The notes under the pieces are model-generated. The model was not told the origin of the DNA and ran no database searches. It saw only the letters and a program-made list of their open reading frames with translations. This document shows, one piece after another, positions 37,283-46,917 of a DNA stretch of 46,979 nt. The stretch's first letter is position 1. Every line of letters starts with the position of its first letter. The stretch spans positions 1 to 46,979 of the forward strand of contig NZ_JPEN01000045.1 in the NCBI RefSeq assembly GCF_000767835.1. The letters run 5' to 3'. Both the position numbers and the translations under genes were made by a program. Source of the DNA: Streptococcus sinensis (GTDB lineage: Bacteria; Bacillota; Bacilli; Lactobacillales; Streptococcaceae).

Positions 37283-37480
37283 ACCGTCTCTTTTCAACAA
37301 CAAAATATAGAAACATTATATCATGTTTGAAGCGAAAACTCATGACTCAAAAGGTGAAAACACAAGGCTAGCTAGACCAAGATTATATATTGTTAGATGA
37401 CTGCTGTCGACAAATCAATTCTAGACCTAATAACTCAAAATTCACTGTCATTCAGACACACTTTCAGCCTTATAATCCCC

Positions 37481-37648
37481 AAAAAGAGGCTGGGACAAAA
37501 AGATTTCAATTTTTAAAAATCTTAATTATTAAGCCCTTCAAATCTATAATTAAATGCAAAAAGCGAACAAAGCAGAATTCTGATTACCAGAAAACTAGTT
37601 TTGTTCGCTTTTTATATTTGAGGTCGGACTTTTGTCCCAGCCTCTTTT
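37481..37648. repeat. 168-bp nested palindromic intergenic repeat
   Basis: The ends AAAAGAGGCTGGGACAAAA (left) and TTTTGTCCCAGCCTCTTTT (right) are perfect inverted repeats of 19 bp. Inside lies a second perfect pair, AAAAAGCGAACAAA (37558-37571) and TTTGTTCGCTTTTT (37600-37613), plus smaller AAGATTT/AAATCTT arms. The rest of 37283-37480 has no convincing ORF. The GAGGCTGGGACAAAA ends resemble a sequence I recall as recurrent in streptococcal intergenic regions. The inner hairpin likely terminates the leftward aro/tyrA transcript. Confidence 0.7.
37558..37613 (-). terminator. Probable terminator of the aro-tyrA cluster
   Basis: Fourteen-base perfect arms AAAAAGCGAACAAA/TTTGTTCGCTTTTT about 40 nt past the stop of the YlbF-like gene, with T runs on both strands. 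It is the inner hairpin of the repeat above and a relative of the AACGAACAAAT hairpins. Confidence 0.65.
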
Positions 37649-37652
37649 AAGT

Positions 37653-37991
37653 TTATTTGAGCAAATCTTGAACCGGATCAAAAATAATCTTCTCAATATC
37701 TGCAAGATAGATGGATAGTTGCTGTTGCTTATTGAAGAAGTCCGTCAAAGCTGAGTTGCTCTGAATTTTTTCTCCAAAAGAGGTCATTCTATCCTGAACT
37801 TCTTTGGTAGGCATTTGACCTGTTTGAGCCATTACTTGCAATTCATGCTGAAAAGCAAGGTACTCATTTAAAATGGTTTTTGCTTCACTATCCGCGTCCA
37901 CAGCTTTTTTGCTTTCAGCAACCGCTTTGTACTCTGGAAGTTCCCGCAGGCTGCGACTGAGTTCATTTGCTAAATCATAGATATTTGCCAT
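37653..37991 (-). CDS. YlbF/YmcA-like protein (UPF0342 family)
   Basis: A 112-aa soluble all-helical protein of the UPF0342 (YheA/YmcA-like, Com_YlbF) family. It opens [23 protein letters not shown], has an EFQ-like LAFQHELQ block (~45-52) and PTKEVQDRM (~61-69), and ends in a helical DIEKIIFDP. Relatives YlbF and YmcA in Bacillus form an RNase Y-associated complex; whether this paralogue does so is unknown. GGAGAAC precedes the ATG. It starts 22 nt after tyrA and is the last gene of the cluster. Confidence 0.85.
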   Translation of the reverse strand: MANIYDLANELSRSLRELPEYKAVAESKKAVDADSEAKTILNEYLAFQHELQVMAQTGQMPTKEVQDRMTSFGEKIQSNSALTDFFNKQQQLSIYLADIEKIIFDPVQDLLK

Positions 37992-38013
37992 AAATCGTTC
38001 TCCATTTTCTAGA

Positions 38014-39120
38014 TTAGTCTAAAAAGACTTGATAATTTGTTTGCTCTCTGATTATTTTAGCAGATTTTTCCAAATCTTCACGATTTTTAAAGGTAATCTG
38101 CAAGATTCCGTTGATATCTTCGCGATTTTCCTCATTGATGCGAATGTTGACAATAGAGGTTCCTCTTAAACGTTCCAAAACTCCCAAGATGGCGTCTTCC
38201 TCGTCAGGAACATTGATAAAGATATCATAGAAACTATCTACACCAGCTCGCTTGTGAATTTCCATAGACTTGCGAATCTGTCGGCCTTGGTCAAAAAACT
38301 GCCAGATGGCATCTTCATTCCCAGCCTCAATATCCGCGGCTACCTGATCCAAACGCTCCTTAAAGTCTTCAATCCTCTCCAAGATTGCTTCAGGATTGGT
38401 CAAAAGAATGGAAGTCCACATGCCCGGCTCACTTTCAGCAATCCGAGTCATATCTCGGAAGCCCCCAGCTGCAAAGGACTGGGTCAGTTCATGGTTTTGG
38501 CTGTAGGCCCCGGCCTGCTCCATGAGGCTGGAAGCCAGAATATGCGGAAAATGGCTGATTTGACTGGTCACTCGGTCATGTTCTGCAGCATCAACTTGGA
38601 TGAAGCGAGCGTGAAGACCGCTCAACAGTTCCTCCATTTCAGCAATGGTCCCCACCTTGGTCAGGTTGGAAGGCGTAAAGATATAATAGGCATTCTCAAA
38701 GAGATTAACATCCGCTGCTCTGGCTCCGGTCTTGTGGCTACCGGCCATGGGATGAGCACCGACAAAGCGGACGGGCTTATTCTGCAGATAATTCTCTGCT
38801 GCCGCGACAATTTCTGACTTGGTTGAGCCAGCATCGGTAATGATAACATCTTCCTTCAGTTCTAGGCCAGCCAACATTTCCAGGAAAGCAATCGTCTGCT
38901 TGATAGGTACCGCCAGAATAATCACATCAGCAAGAGGTGCAAAGGTCACAAAATCATCCGTCACTCGATCTACCATTCCACGTTCCAAGGCAATCTGGCG
39001 TGATTCCGGACTGCGGTTATAGCCAAGAATTTCAACCTCAGGATGGTCACGCTTGATGCCCAAAGCCAACGAAGCTCCAATCAGGCCAAGACCTGCGATA
39101 TAGACTCTTTTTTTCTCCAT
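38014..39120 (-). CDS. tyrA: Prephenate dehydrogenase TyrA with ACT domain
   Basis: A 368-aa enzyme of tyrosine synthesis: NAD(P)-dependent oxidative decarboxylation of prephenate to 4-hydroxyphenylpyruvate. The N-terminal Rossmann motif is [14 protein letters not shown], the catalytic-region block [13 protein letters not shown] (~120-132), and [13 protein letters not shown] lies at ~186-198. The C-terminal ~75 residues (from [20 protein letters not shown]) form an ACT domain, presumably for tyrosine feedback. The ATG at 39120 was chosen: AAGGAG is 5 nt upstream, whereas the in-frame GTG at 39126 overlaps that site. Confidence 0.94.
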   Translation of the reverse strand: MEKKRVYIAGLGLIGASLALGIKRDHPEVEILGYNRSPESRQIALERGMVDRVTDDFVTFAPLADVIILAVPIKQTIAFLEMLAGLELKEDVIITDAGSTKSEIVAAAENYLQNKPVRFVGAHPMAGSHKTGARAADVNLFENAYYIFTPSNLTKVGTIAEMEELLSGLHARFIQVDAAEHDRVTSQISHFPHILASSLMEQAGAYSQNHELTQSFAAGGFRDMTRIAESEPGMWTSILLTNPEAILERIEDFKERLDQVAADIEAGNEDAIWQFFDQGRQIRKSMEIHKRAGVDSFYDIFINVPDEEDAILGVLERLRGTSIVNIRINEENREDINGILQITFKNREDLEKSAKIIREQTNYQVFLD

Positions 39121-39168
39121 TTTCACTCCTTGGTTTTTAAATGGCTCAGTTATTTCATTGGAATTTTC

Positions 39169-40335
39169 CTAAAAGTTCTTGACAAATTCTCGATGTCGGG
39201 CTACAGCATCCTTCAGTTCTTCCAGATTGTCCGAAGAGAACTTCTCCAGTACTTCTGTAGCTAGAACTGTTGCCACTACGCTTTCCATAACAACACCTGC
39301 TGCTGGCAGAGCCGTCGGATCGCTCCTCTCTACTGTCGCCTTGTAGGGCTCATGCGTTTCAATATCTACGCTCATTAATGGCTTGTAAAGGGTAGGGATT
39401 GGCTTCATGACCCCACGCACCACGATGGGCTGACCATTGGTCATACCGCCTTCAAAACCGCCTAGATTATTGGTTCGGCGAGTGAAGCCGTCTTCCTCCG
39501 ACCAGAGGATTTCATCCATGACTTGACTGCCCTTGAGACGGCCAGCTTCAAAGCCCACACCAAACTCTACTCCCTTGAAAGCATTGATGGACACAACTCC
39601 CTGAGAAATCTTGGCATCCAGTTTCTTGTCCCATTGGACATAAGAACCCAGACCGACTGGCACACCGCCAACGACAGTCTCAATGACACCGCCGATGGTA
39701 TCCCCGTCTTTCTTAATTTGATCAATGTAGGCCTTGATTTCTTCTTCGCGCTCGGGGTTGACAATGGAAACCTCCGACTGAGCAGCTCTTTCTTTGATCT
39801 CTGCTACAGTCAGATTGTCTGGCACATCAATATCAATGCCACCAAAGGTCACGATATGACTAGCCACCTCTACACCGATTTCTTCCAACAAACGCTTGGC
39901 TACTGCTCCGACTGCTACACGCATAGTCGTTTCGCGGGCAGAAGAACGCTCTAGGGAATTTCGCAAATCATCAAAGCGGTACTTCATCCCACCAACTAGG
40001 TCAGCGTGACCGGGCCTCGGCTTGGTAATCTTGCGCAGCCCCTTTTTCTCATCTTCGACATCCGCTACATTCATAATATCCAGCCATTTCTGATGATCCA
40101 GATTAGTGACATTGAGGGTAATCGGACCGCCCATGGTCAAGCCATGCCGAACCCCAGACGTAATCTCGACTTGGTCGCTTTCAATCTTCATGCGGGCACC
40201 ACGGCCATAACCGCCCTGACGACGCTTGAGCTCAGCATTGATATAGTCAGCGGTCAGAGGAAGACCAGCCGGCACTCCCTCAATAATAGCTGTCAGACGT
40301 GGTCCGTGGGATTCTCCTGCAGTTAAGTATCTCAT
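39169..40335 (-). CDS. aroC: Chorismate synthase
   Basis: A 388-aa FMN-dependent lyase making chorismate from EPSP, last step of the shikimate pathway. Signatures are [13 protein letters not shown] at the N-terminus, [20 protein letters not shown] (~44-63), [15 protein letters not shown] (~106-120) and [13 protein letters not shown] (~129-141). [16 protein letters not shown] lies near residue 300. It starts with ATG behind AGGAG, 42 nt upstream of tyrA. Confidence 0.97.
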   Translation of the reverse strand: MRYLTAGESHGPRLTAIIEGVPAGLPLTADYINAELKRRQGGYGRGARMKIESDQVEITSGVRHGLTMGGPITLNVTNLDHQKWLDIMNVADVEDEKKGLRKITKPRPGHADLVGGMKYRFDDLRNSLERSSARETTMRVAVGAVAKRLLEEIGVEVASHIVTFGGIDIDVPDNLTVAEIKERAAQSEVSIVNPEREEEIKAYIDQIKKDGDTIGGVIETVVGGVPVGLGSYVQWDKKLDAKISQGVVSINAFKGVEFGVGFEAGRLKGSQVMDEILWSEEDGFTRRTNNLGGFEGGMTNGQPIVVRGVMKPIPTLYKPLMSVDIETHEPYKATVERSDPTALPAAGVVMESVVATVLATEVLEKFSSDNLEELKDAVARHREFVKNF

Positions 40336-40427
40336 ACATTTTCTCCTATTTCTGGGATGGGAAGAGCTGGACAGTCCGTTTGCTTTTCATCCAAACTGCC
40401 CATTTCGTCTCAGGCTCTATCTGGCAC

Positions 40428-41495
40428 TTATTTCTTCAGAAATTCTTTCATCTCTTCCAGAGGAATCTGGTGAATACTAGCCGAGCCCAGCTCGGGCACC
40501 AGTACTAGCTTAATAGAGTTACCTCGAGCCTTCTTATCATGGGTCAAGGCCTGATAGAGAGCGTTCTCATCCCAAGGCTGGTAATCCACCGGCAGGCCAA
40601 ATTTCTGGCACATACGGATGATATCTTTTGTAATCCCGGTTGGCATAAGGCCTTTCTTTTCAGCGACGAGGGAAACTTGTACCATCCCAATCGCTACAGC
40701 TTCACCGTGCATGACTTTTCCATAGCCCGCAGTCGCCTCAATGGCGTGCCCAATAGTATGGCCGAAATTCAGATAGAGGCGGACGCCATTATCCAGCTCG
40801 TCTTCGACCACAATCTTACGCTTGACATCGCAGGAATGATAGATGATACTCTCCGCATGCTCCAAAATCGACTCCGGACTGCCATCCATCTCCTCCAGCT
40901 CTCGCCAAAGCTCCTTGTCATCAATGAGACCGTACTTAACCACCTCCCCCATGCCTTCAATCAATTCACGCCGACCCAAGGTCAGCAAGACATCTGGGTC
41001 AATCAGAACTCCGTCGGGCTGGGTAAAAGTCCCGACCATGTTCTTAGCCCAAGGTGTATTGACGCCCGTCTTACCACCAATGGAGGAGTCTACTTGAGCT
41101 GTCAGACTGGTCGGAATCTGCACGAAATGAATGCCCCGCATATAGGTCGAAGCGACAAAACCTGCCAAATCACCAACAACGCCGCCACCCAAGGCCACAA
41201 TACCATCGCTGCGGGTCAGACCAACCTTAACCAGAAACTCGTAAACCTTGTTGACCGTCTTTAAGTTCTTGCTAGCTTCACCTTCCAAAAAGTCAAAGAC
41301 ATAGGTTTCAAAACCCGCAGCTTCCAAGCTCAGCTTGACCTTTTCCGCATAGAGTCGAGCCACTCGATTGTCCGTGACGACAACCACCTTCTGAGGTTGC
41401 CAAAGCTGACTCAACCAGCTTCCGGCCTGAGATAAACACCCCTTTTCGATGAGAATATCATAGGGATGATGTGGGAGATTTACATTCAGTTTCAT
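40428..41495 (-). CDS. aroB: 3-dehydroquinate synthase
   Basis: A 355-aa NAD- and Zn-dependent cyclase making 3-dehydroquinate from DAHP, second step of the pathway. Signatures are [19 protein letters not shown] (~103-121), [20 protein letters not shown] (~126-145) and the metal ligands in [13 protein letters not shown] (~242-254) and [10 protein letters not shown] (~261-270). AGGAGG lies 6 nt before the ATG. It is followed by a 92-nt gap to aroC without recognisable structure. Confidence 0.97.
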   Translation of the reverse strand: MKLNVNLPHHPYDILIEKGCLSQAGSWLSQLWQPQKVVVVTDNRVARLYAEKVKLSLEAAGFETYVFDFLEGEASKNLKTVNKVYEFLVKVGLTRSDGIVALGGGVVGDLAGFVASTYMRGIHFVQIPTSLTAQVDSSIGGKTGVNTPWAKNMVGTFTQPDGVLIDPDVLLTLGRRELIEGMGEVVKYGLIDDKELWRELEEMDGSPESILEHAESIIYHSCDVKRKIVVEDELDNGVRLYLNFGHTIGHAIEATAGYGKVMHGEAVAIGMVQVSLVAEKKGLMPTGITKDIIRMCQKFGLPVDYQPWDENALYQALTHDKKARGNSIKLVLVPELGSASIHQIPLEEMKEFLKK

Positions 41496-41596
41496 AAGTA
41501 CCTCCTGAATTTATCCTGCTTGTTTTCTGATAAGACTGTATATTTGCTGCTGACTTATTTTTTGAGCTGATTTTCAAATAATGCCTCTAAATCGTT

Positions 41597-41644
41597 AAAA
41601 AAATAGACATCCAAATCATTGAAGAACCAAGAGGACATCTATTT
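41597..41644 (-). terminator. Candidate internal terminator/attenuator between aroE and aroB
   Basis: On the minus strand AAATAGATGTCC (41633-41644) and GGATGTCTATTT (41601-41612) pair with two internal mismatches, followed by TTTTTTT. It lies in the 176-nt gap after aroE, the largest gap in the cluster, and could set the level of downstream aroB-aroC-tyrA. Confidence 0.45.
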
Positions 41645-41671
41645 CATCACTATAATGCTATGTTTATTAGA

Positions 41672-42529
41672 CTATTTCTTGATTTCCTCTAGCAAACTTG
41701 CCCAAACTTCTTCTGATGGCATTGTTTTTCCTGTCATCAGTTCAAAAGCTTTTTTAGCTTGATGAAACAGCATCCCAAAACCATTCGTTGTTTGCAAACC
41801 TTGCTCTCTCGCTAATCTCAAAAACGGAGTTTCAGCAGGATTATAAGTTAAATCAGCAACTAAAATATGTTCAGGGAAGACAAATTGACTTGGGATAGGA
41901 AGAGACTTACCATCCATGCCTACACCTGTGGCATTTACAACTAAAGCTGACTGAGCAATTGATGTCTTTAAAGCCTCTTCATCTTCGACAGAATGCAGAA
42001 AGATATCCTGCCCAACTCTCGATGCCAATTGATCTATTTTAACCTTCGTTTGCTCAAGGATCAGAGAGCGATCAAAAGCATGAATCTTTGCTGCACCTTC
42101 TATAGCAGCCTGTCCAATAATTGCTGACGCAGCTCCCCCCGCACCTAAAACGGTGATGGTCTTGTCTTTAACATCAAAATCAGGCAGACTGCGGAAAAAT
42201 CCATATCCGTCTGTATTATAGCCAATCAAACTACCATTCTGATTTACAATCGTATTAACAGAATCTATCAGCTGTGCTGATTGATCAATACCATCTAAAT
42301 ATTGCAGGACTTCTTGCTTATAGGGCATTGAAATATTTGCCCCCAGCATATCATATCGACGAATATTCTCAATAGATTGCTGCAGATCTTCCCTATCAAT
42401 TTCCCAAGCAACATAGACAGCATTAATCTCTGTTAGGTCATAAGCAAGATTATGAATAAAGGGAGAAATGCTATGTTTAATTGGTTTGGCTATTACAGCT
42501 GCTAAGCGAGTGTGACCGTCAATTTTCAT
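41672..42529 (-). CDS. aroE: Shikimate dehydrogenase
   Basis: A 285-aa NADP-dependent reductase of 3-dehydroshikimate to shikimate. The substrate-binding block is [18 protein letters not shown] (~16-33), the catalytic Lys lies in [11 protein letters not shown] (~66-76), the cofactor loop is [11 protein letters not shown] (~128-138), and ATGVGMDG and [19 protein letters not shown] are in the C-terminal part. The start overlaps aroD by 11 nt. Confidence 0.96.
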   Translation of the reverse strand: MKIDGHTRLAAVIAKPIKHSISPFIHNLAYDLTEINAVYVAWEIDREDLQQSIENIRRYDMLGANISMPYKQEVLQYLDGIDQSAQLIDSVNTIVNQNGSLIGYNTDGYGFFRSLPDFDVKDKTITVLGAGGAASAIIGQAAIEGAAKIHAFDRSLILEQTKVKIDQLASRVGQDIFLHSVEDEEALKTSIAQSALVVNATGVGMDGKSLPIPSQFVFPEHILVADLTYNPAETPFLRLAREQGLQTTNGFGMLFHQAKKAFELMTGKTMPSEEVWASLLEEIKK

Positions 42530-43196
42530 TCAAAATCTCCTGAATTTTCTTCATATTGGCCAAAGAAATCTGCCCAGGAGCCGATGGAACCTCTTGACTG
42601 GCAAAAGACCAGATAGAGCCTGTCAAATCAGCTGCTATACGAGAAATTTTTCCAACTTTTCCCATGGAAATCGTGACAAAGTCCTGCTCAGGATTTAAGG
42701 TTTTAAAGCCCCGAGTGTAGTTCATCAAGTCCAGCACATCCTGCTCATTGTGAGCCATGACAGAAACTTTAACCACTTTTGGTGTCAAACTTGTCAATTC
42801 TGACAAAATCTCCATCATATTTTCCGGTGTTTCCTCAAAATTATGATAGCTGAGGACTAGATTGGGAAAATCAAGCATTTCTTCGAATTTATCTTTGTGC
42901 GAATAATACTCAAAGTCAACATAGTCTGGCTGATAAAATCTCGCTACTTCTTTGATTAATGCAACATATTCATCATCTGACAAATCAAGCTCGCCACCTT
43001 CTTGCCGACTCCGCAGTGTGAAGAGCAATTCACGCCCAGCAAATTTCTCAAAAATAGCAGGAGCAACGTTTAAAATGCTCTCTTTGGGCAAAAAGTCCGC
43101 TCGCCATTCGATAATGTCTGCATCATCATAGCGGCTAAGATCGATAGCTTTAGCCTCTTCTAAACTTCTGGGCATGATTGAAACGACTAATTTCAT
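42519..43196 (-). CDS. aroD: 3-dehydroquinate dehydratase, type I
   Basis: A 225-aa type I (Schiff-base) dehydratase converting 3-dehydroquinate to 3-dehydroshikimate. The catalytic His is in [10 protein letters not shown] (~118-127) and the Schiff-base Lys in [16 protein letters not shown] (~138-153). The N-terminal [12 protein letters not shown] block (~27-38) and the C-terminal VPSAPGQIS are typical. It overlaps the stop of the methyltransferase gene by 4 nt (ATGA) and aroE by 11 nt. Confidence 0.96.
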   Translation of the reverse strand: MKLVVSIMPRSLEEAKAIDLSRYDDADIIEWRADFLPKESILNVAPAIFEKFAGRELLFTLRSRQEGGELDLSDDEYVALIKEVARFYQPDYVDFEYYSHKDKFEEMLDFPNLVLSYHNFEETPENMMEILSELTSLTPKVVKVSVMAHNEQDVLDLMNYTRGFKTLNPEQDFVTISMGKVGKISRIAADLTGSIWSFASQEVPSAPGQISLANMKKIQEILNEN

Positions 43197-44356
43197 TTGT
43201 CCACCTTAATAGTAAATACCTTGAGGTAGTTACTATTCTCATCTTTCTTATTGTATACAAAGTCTGCTGGTAGACCATATTCCGCCAGATAGCGGTGAGG
43301 AACTCCTGCAAATCCTTTTTCAATTTCTTTTTTAAACTTACTTTTAGAGACATTGGCTGCGTTGGTCGAGAGAATCAATGTTCCTTTTGGACTCAGAATT
43401 TCCAAAGCCTGAGCCACCAAACGATGATAATCTTTCGCAACAGAGAAGGTCTGTTTCTTATTGCGAGCAAAGCTCGGCGGATCTAGGACAATCACATCAT
43501 ACTTCAACTCATGACGCTTGGCATATTTGAAATAATCAAAGACATCCATAACTACGAAACGATGAGGCTCCAAATCTAAGCCATTGGCTTCAAAATGTGC
43601 TTGGGAAAGCTCACGACTGCGCTTGGCCAAATCAACAGAAGTTGTCTGACTAGCGCCACCCATGGCAGCTGCCACCGAGAAAGCCGCTGTGTAGGAGAAC
43701 ATGTTGAGCAGACTTTTTCCGCTAGCTAAGCCGTTAACCAGACTCCCCCGCACCTCGTGCTGGTCCAGAAAAATCCCAGTCATCAGGCCATCATTCATGA
43801 AGACTTGATAGCGCACGCCATTCTCCAAAACCGTAAAATAGGCTGGCGCTTCTGCTCCGTAGAGATGGGCAGACTCATAGTCCAAGCCCTTGAAGCGAAT
43901 CTTCTCGTAAGCTCCAGCGACCTCAGGAAAGACCTGCTGGAATGCAGCCACTATCTGGTCTTTGATTGAAAAAACAAAGGAATTATACCAAGAAAAAACT
44001 ACATATCCCTCATACAAATCAACCGTGAAACCACCAAAACCATCACCTTCTTGATTAAACAGTCGGTAAGCTGTTGTATCCTCAGCATGGCGATAATAGA
44101 AGCGCTTATCTTTAGCCTTTTCAAACAACTTCTGAAAGAAAGCTAGGTTCAACTCTACCTTAGCATAGGAAATCAGCCAACCAAGTCCCTTATTCTGCAA
44201 AGATAGATAGGCTGTTCCTAAAAATTTCCCCTGCTGATTGTGCAATTCCACACATTGATTATTGAGAGAAAGAGTTGGAAAATCATTTTTATCTAACACT
44301 AAAATGCCTTTTCTCAACTTTTCCTCTGTCTGTTTTTTAACAGTAAGTTTCTTCAT
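43193..44356 (-). CDS. RlmI-like SAM-dependent rRNA methyltransferase (YwbD type)
   Basis: A 387-aa protein with an N-terminal PUA-like domain (residues ~1-75), a central [16 protein letters not shown] block (~103-118), and a C-terminal Rossmann methyltransferase. There [20 protein letters not shown] (~215-234) is motif I and [12 protein letters not shown] (~293-304) the target-base motif. This is the RlmI/YwbD family, RlmI being the 23S rRNA m5C1962 enzyme in E. coli; the site here is inferred. The start chosen is ATG 44356, at which the transcript itself is predicted to begin. Earlier in-frame ATGs lie within the promoter. It is translationally coupled to aroD. Confidence 0.85.
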   Translation of the reverse strand: MKKLTVKKQTEEKLRKGILVLDKNDFPTLSLNNQCVELHNQQGKFLGTAYLSLQNKGLGWLISYAKVELNLAFFQKLFEKAKDKRFYYRHAEDTTAYRLFNQEGDGFGGFTVDLYEGYVVFSWYNSFVFSIKDQIVAAFQQVFPEVAGAYEKIRFKGLDYESAHLYGAEAPAYFTVLENGVRYQVFMNDGLMTGIFLDQHEVRGSLVNGLASGKSLLNMFSYTAAFSVAAAMGGASQTTSVDLAKRSRELSQAHFEANGLDLEPHRFVVMDVFDYFKYAKRHELKYDVIVLDPPSFARNKKQTFSVAKDYHRLVAQALEILSPKGTLILSTNAANVSKSKFKKEIEKGFAGVPHRYLAEYGLPADFVYNKKDENSNYLKVFTIKVDK

Positions 44357-44363
44357 AAGCATT

Positions 44364-44392
44364 ATTATACCAAATATTGTGAAAATTCTCAA
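44364..44392 (-). promoter_or_regulatory. Promoter of the methyltransferase-aro-tyrA cluster (leaderless)
   Basis: On the minus strand -35 TTGAGA (44387-44392), a 17-bp spacer and a consensus -10 TATAAT (44364-44369). Only 7 nt separate the -10 from the ATG at 44356, so transcription should begin at or next to the start codon and leave no room for a ribosome site. Confidence 0.7.
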
Positions 44393-44457
44393 AGCATATT
44401 TATTATTTTAACCCAATATCGGCTTTAAGAGGAACATATTTTTATTATTTGCTATAA

Positions 44458-44487
44458 CAAAAAGCCACCTGATTAGGCGGACTTTAA
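44458..44487 (-). terminator. Orphan hairpin terminator in a divergent intergenic region
   Basis: On the minus strand AAAGTCCGCC, loop TAATCA and GGTGGCTTT are followed by TTTGTTATAG. No gene ends here: the flanking genes diverge. It may insulate the methyltransferase promoter or end a short unannotated minus-strand RNA. The rest of 44393-44667 holds only the promoter at 44613-44621. Confidence 0.5.
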
Positions 44488-44612
44488 TAAAGAGTTTTCC
44501 TATTTCCACTTTCTATTATAATTAGGAGAAGAACAGATACTCTTCATTGTTTTACAAATAAAATAAACTAATCACTTATTCACCCTCAATCTTTCCTCAA
44601 CTGAAAAAATTA

Positions 44613-44621
44613 TGATATACT
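44613..44621 (+). promoter_or_regulatory. Extended -10 promoter of the LtaS-like gene
   Basis: TGATATACT is a TGn extended -10, 46 nt upstream of the GTG start. The -35 at 17 bp spacing (TTCCTC) is poor. Confidence 0.5.
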
Positions 44622-44667
44622 TAGAGGTAGAGAATTTTTAGGAAATAAGACAAGGAAGTACCTTTCT

Positions 44668-46872
44668 GTGAAAAAAATAACCAAGAATTTACTCAATTTT
44701 ATGAGTACAAGGCTAGGTTTCGTCTTGAGTTTGCTCACGATTTACTGGTTAAAAACCATGTGGGCCTATACTGTCGATTTTAGTTTAGATATTCAAGGAG
44801 CCTACCAGATTTTTCTGGCTCTGATTAACCCTTTTCCCATCGGACTTTTGCTGATTGGACTAGCTCTTTATATCAAACCGACCAAGCTTTTTTATTGGGT
44901 CAGCACTGCTATTTACATGCTGCTCTTTGTCTGGCTGGTCTCCAACTCCATCTACTATCGCGAGTTTACCGACTTTGTGACGGTCAATACCATGCTGGCC
45001 TCCAGCAAGGTTTCTGCAGGTCTGGGAGCAGCGGCCATGGAGCTTTTCCGTCCGTGGGATGCCATTTATATCATTGATTTCCCAATCCTTGGCTGGCTTT
45101 TTTATAAAAAGTATATCCGCTTGGATCATCGTGCATTCAATATCCGGGCTAGCTTTGCCGTAACATCTCTGTCAGCCATGCTCTTTTCAGCCAATCTTTT
45201 CCTAGCAGAGATTGATCGTCCAGAGCTCCTGACGCGCGGATTTTCAAATTACTATGTCGTCCGAGCTCTCGGCCTGCCAGCTTTTCTAGGCTACAGCGCC
45301 AATCAGACCTATAGTGCCAATAAAGAGCGCTCTAAAGCCTCTGCCAAAGATCTGGAGCCAGTCGAACAATATATTCAATCTCACTATGCCGAACCCAACT
45401 CTGAATACTATGGTATTGCCAAGGGGCGCAATGTATTTTATCTCCATTTAGAGAGCTTCCAACAATTTTTAATTGACTATAAACTACAGATGGACGGCAA
45501 GGAATACGAAGTAACACCTTTTCTAAACTCGCTTTACCATTCCAACTCAACTTTGGCCTTTTCTAACATCTTTAACCAAGTTAAGGCTGGAAAAACATCC
45601 GATGCAGAAACCATGCTAGAGACAGGCCTATTCGGTCTTAACCAAGGCTCCTTCATGGTAAACTACGGTGGTACCAATACCCAGCAAGCAGCTCCTTTTA
45701 TCCTCTCTCAAAATGGAAATTACACATCTGCTGTTTTCCATGGAAATACTGGCAGCTTCTGGAACCGCAACACCGCCTACAAGCAATGGGGCTACAATTA
45801 TTTCTTTGATGCCTCCTACTTCACCAAACAGGACGAGACTAACTCCTTCCAATACGGCTTGAACGACAAGATCATGCTGAAAGATTCCATCAAGTATCTG
45901 GAACATTTACAGCAGCCTTTCTATGCCAAATACATCACCGTCTCCAATCACTATCCTTATACGACCAGTCTGATTGGCGATGAAATTGGTTTCCCGCTTG
46001 CAGATACCAAAGACGAAACCATCAATGGCTACTTTGCAACCGCAAACTATCTCGACTCAGCTGTCAAAGCCTTCTTTGACTATTTAAAAGAAGCTGGACT
46101 GTACGAAAATTCAATTATTGTCCTTTACGGAGACCACTATGGAATTTCCAATTCTCGCAATCCAGCTCTGGCACCACTTCTAGGCAAAGACTCTGAAACC
46201 TGGTCTAGTTATGACAACGCTATGCTGCAGCGGGTCCCATATATGGTGGTGATACCGGGTATGGAGAAAGGAAAAATCATTGATACCTTTGGTGGACAAA
46301 TAGATATGCTGCCAACTTTGGAGCATCTATTGGGCATTGACTCAAAAAATTACCTTCAAGTCGGACAAGACCTACTCTCACCTCAGCATGAGCAAATCGT
46401 GACTTTCCGCTCAACCAATAACTTTGTAACCCCTAAATATACAAGCTACAGCGGACGGATTTACAACACACAAACTGGGGACGAGATTACCCTTCCCGAC
46501 GAATCCACAACTGCAGAACTGGAAGCTATTCGGACAGCAGCCAATACCCAGCTGAAGATGAGCGATGCGATTCAGACAGGGGACCTGCTCCGCTTCTACA
46601 CGGGCAATGACTTAGGAAAAGTCAATCCCGAGGACTATTCTTACATCAACTCCTTCAAGGCTCTCCAAGCCATCGAGAAGGAAAAAGGAGAGCAATCGAC
46701 CAGCCTTTACTCAAAACGTGGCGGTGTGTCCTCCATTGACTTATTCAATTCGCCAAGCTATCGAGCACTGCACCCTGAACAATTCCAATCCAGCAGTGAG
46801 GAAGAGAGTAGCGGAGACTCTTCTAGCTCCTCTAGCTCTTCAAGTTCCTCTAGTTCAACTGCTACTCCTTAG
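44668..46872 (+). CDS. ltaS: LtaS-type lipoteichoic acid synthase (sulfatase-fold phosphoglycerol transferase)
   Basis: A 734-aa membrane enzyme that polymerises glycerol phosphate from phosphatidylglycerol. Five N-terminal helices (residues ~10-185) precede an extracellular sulfatase-fold domain. Metal and catalytic sites match LtaS: LHLESFQQF (Glu, ~262-270), GKTSDAETM with the catalytic Thr (~310-318), FHGNTGSFWNR (~352-362) and LYGDHYGIS (~489-497). After the domain comes an unusual tail of ~25 residues dominated by Ser with acidic residues. The GTG start has AAGGAAG 9 nt upstream. No signal-peptidase site was assigned. A paralogue (LtaP-like primase) is the alternative. Confidence 0.88.
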   Translation: MKKITKNLLNFMSTRLGFVLSLLTIYWLKTMWAYTVDFSLDIQGAYQIFLALINPFPIGLLLIGLALYIKPTKLFYWVSTAIYMLLFVWLVSNSIYYREFTDFVTVNTMLASSKVSAGLGAAAMELFRPWDAIYIIDFPILGWLFYKKYIRLDHRAFNIRASFAVTSLSAMLFSANLFLAEIDRPELLTRGFSNYYVVRALGLPAFLGYSANQTYSANKERSKASAKDLEPVEQYIQSHYAEPNSEYYGIAKGRNVFYLHLESFQQFLIDYKLQMDGKEYEVTPFLNSLYHSNSTLAFSNIFNQVKAGKTSDAETMLETGLFGLNQGSFMVNYGGTNTQQAAPFILSQNGNYTSAVFHGNTGSFWNRNTAYKQWGYNYFFDASYFTKQDETNSFQYGLNDKIMLKDSIKYLEHLQQPFYAKYITVSNHYPYTTSLIGDEIGFPLADTKDETINGYFATANYLDSAVKAFFDYLKEAGLYENSIIVLYGDHYGISNSRNPALAPLLGKDSETWSSYDNAMLQRVPYMVVIPGMEKGKIIDTFGGQIDMLPTLEHLLGIDSKNYLQVGQDLLSPQHEQIVTFRSTNNFVTPKYTSYSGRIYNTQTGDEITLPDESTTAELEAIRTAANTQLKMSDAIQTGDLLRFYTGNDLGKVNPEDYSYINSFKALQAIEKEKGEQSTSLYSKRGGVSSIDLFNSPSYRALHPEQFQSSSEEESSGDSSSSSSSSSSSSSTATP

Positions 46873-46917
46873 TATTTATCAAACTACAAAACTCTCACCA
46901 AAACGTTGAAAATGTTT

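Noticed and set aside
37283-37480. Small plus-strand frame near 37390 entering the repeat
   Set aside because: It consists largely of the palindromic repeat and has no ribosome site.
40539-41264. Open frame of 241 codons on the plus strand
   Set aside because: It lies wholly antisense to aroB, which has full family motifs. It has no ribosome site and no recognisable domain.
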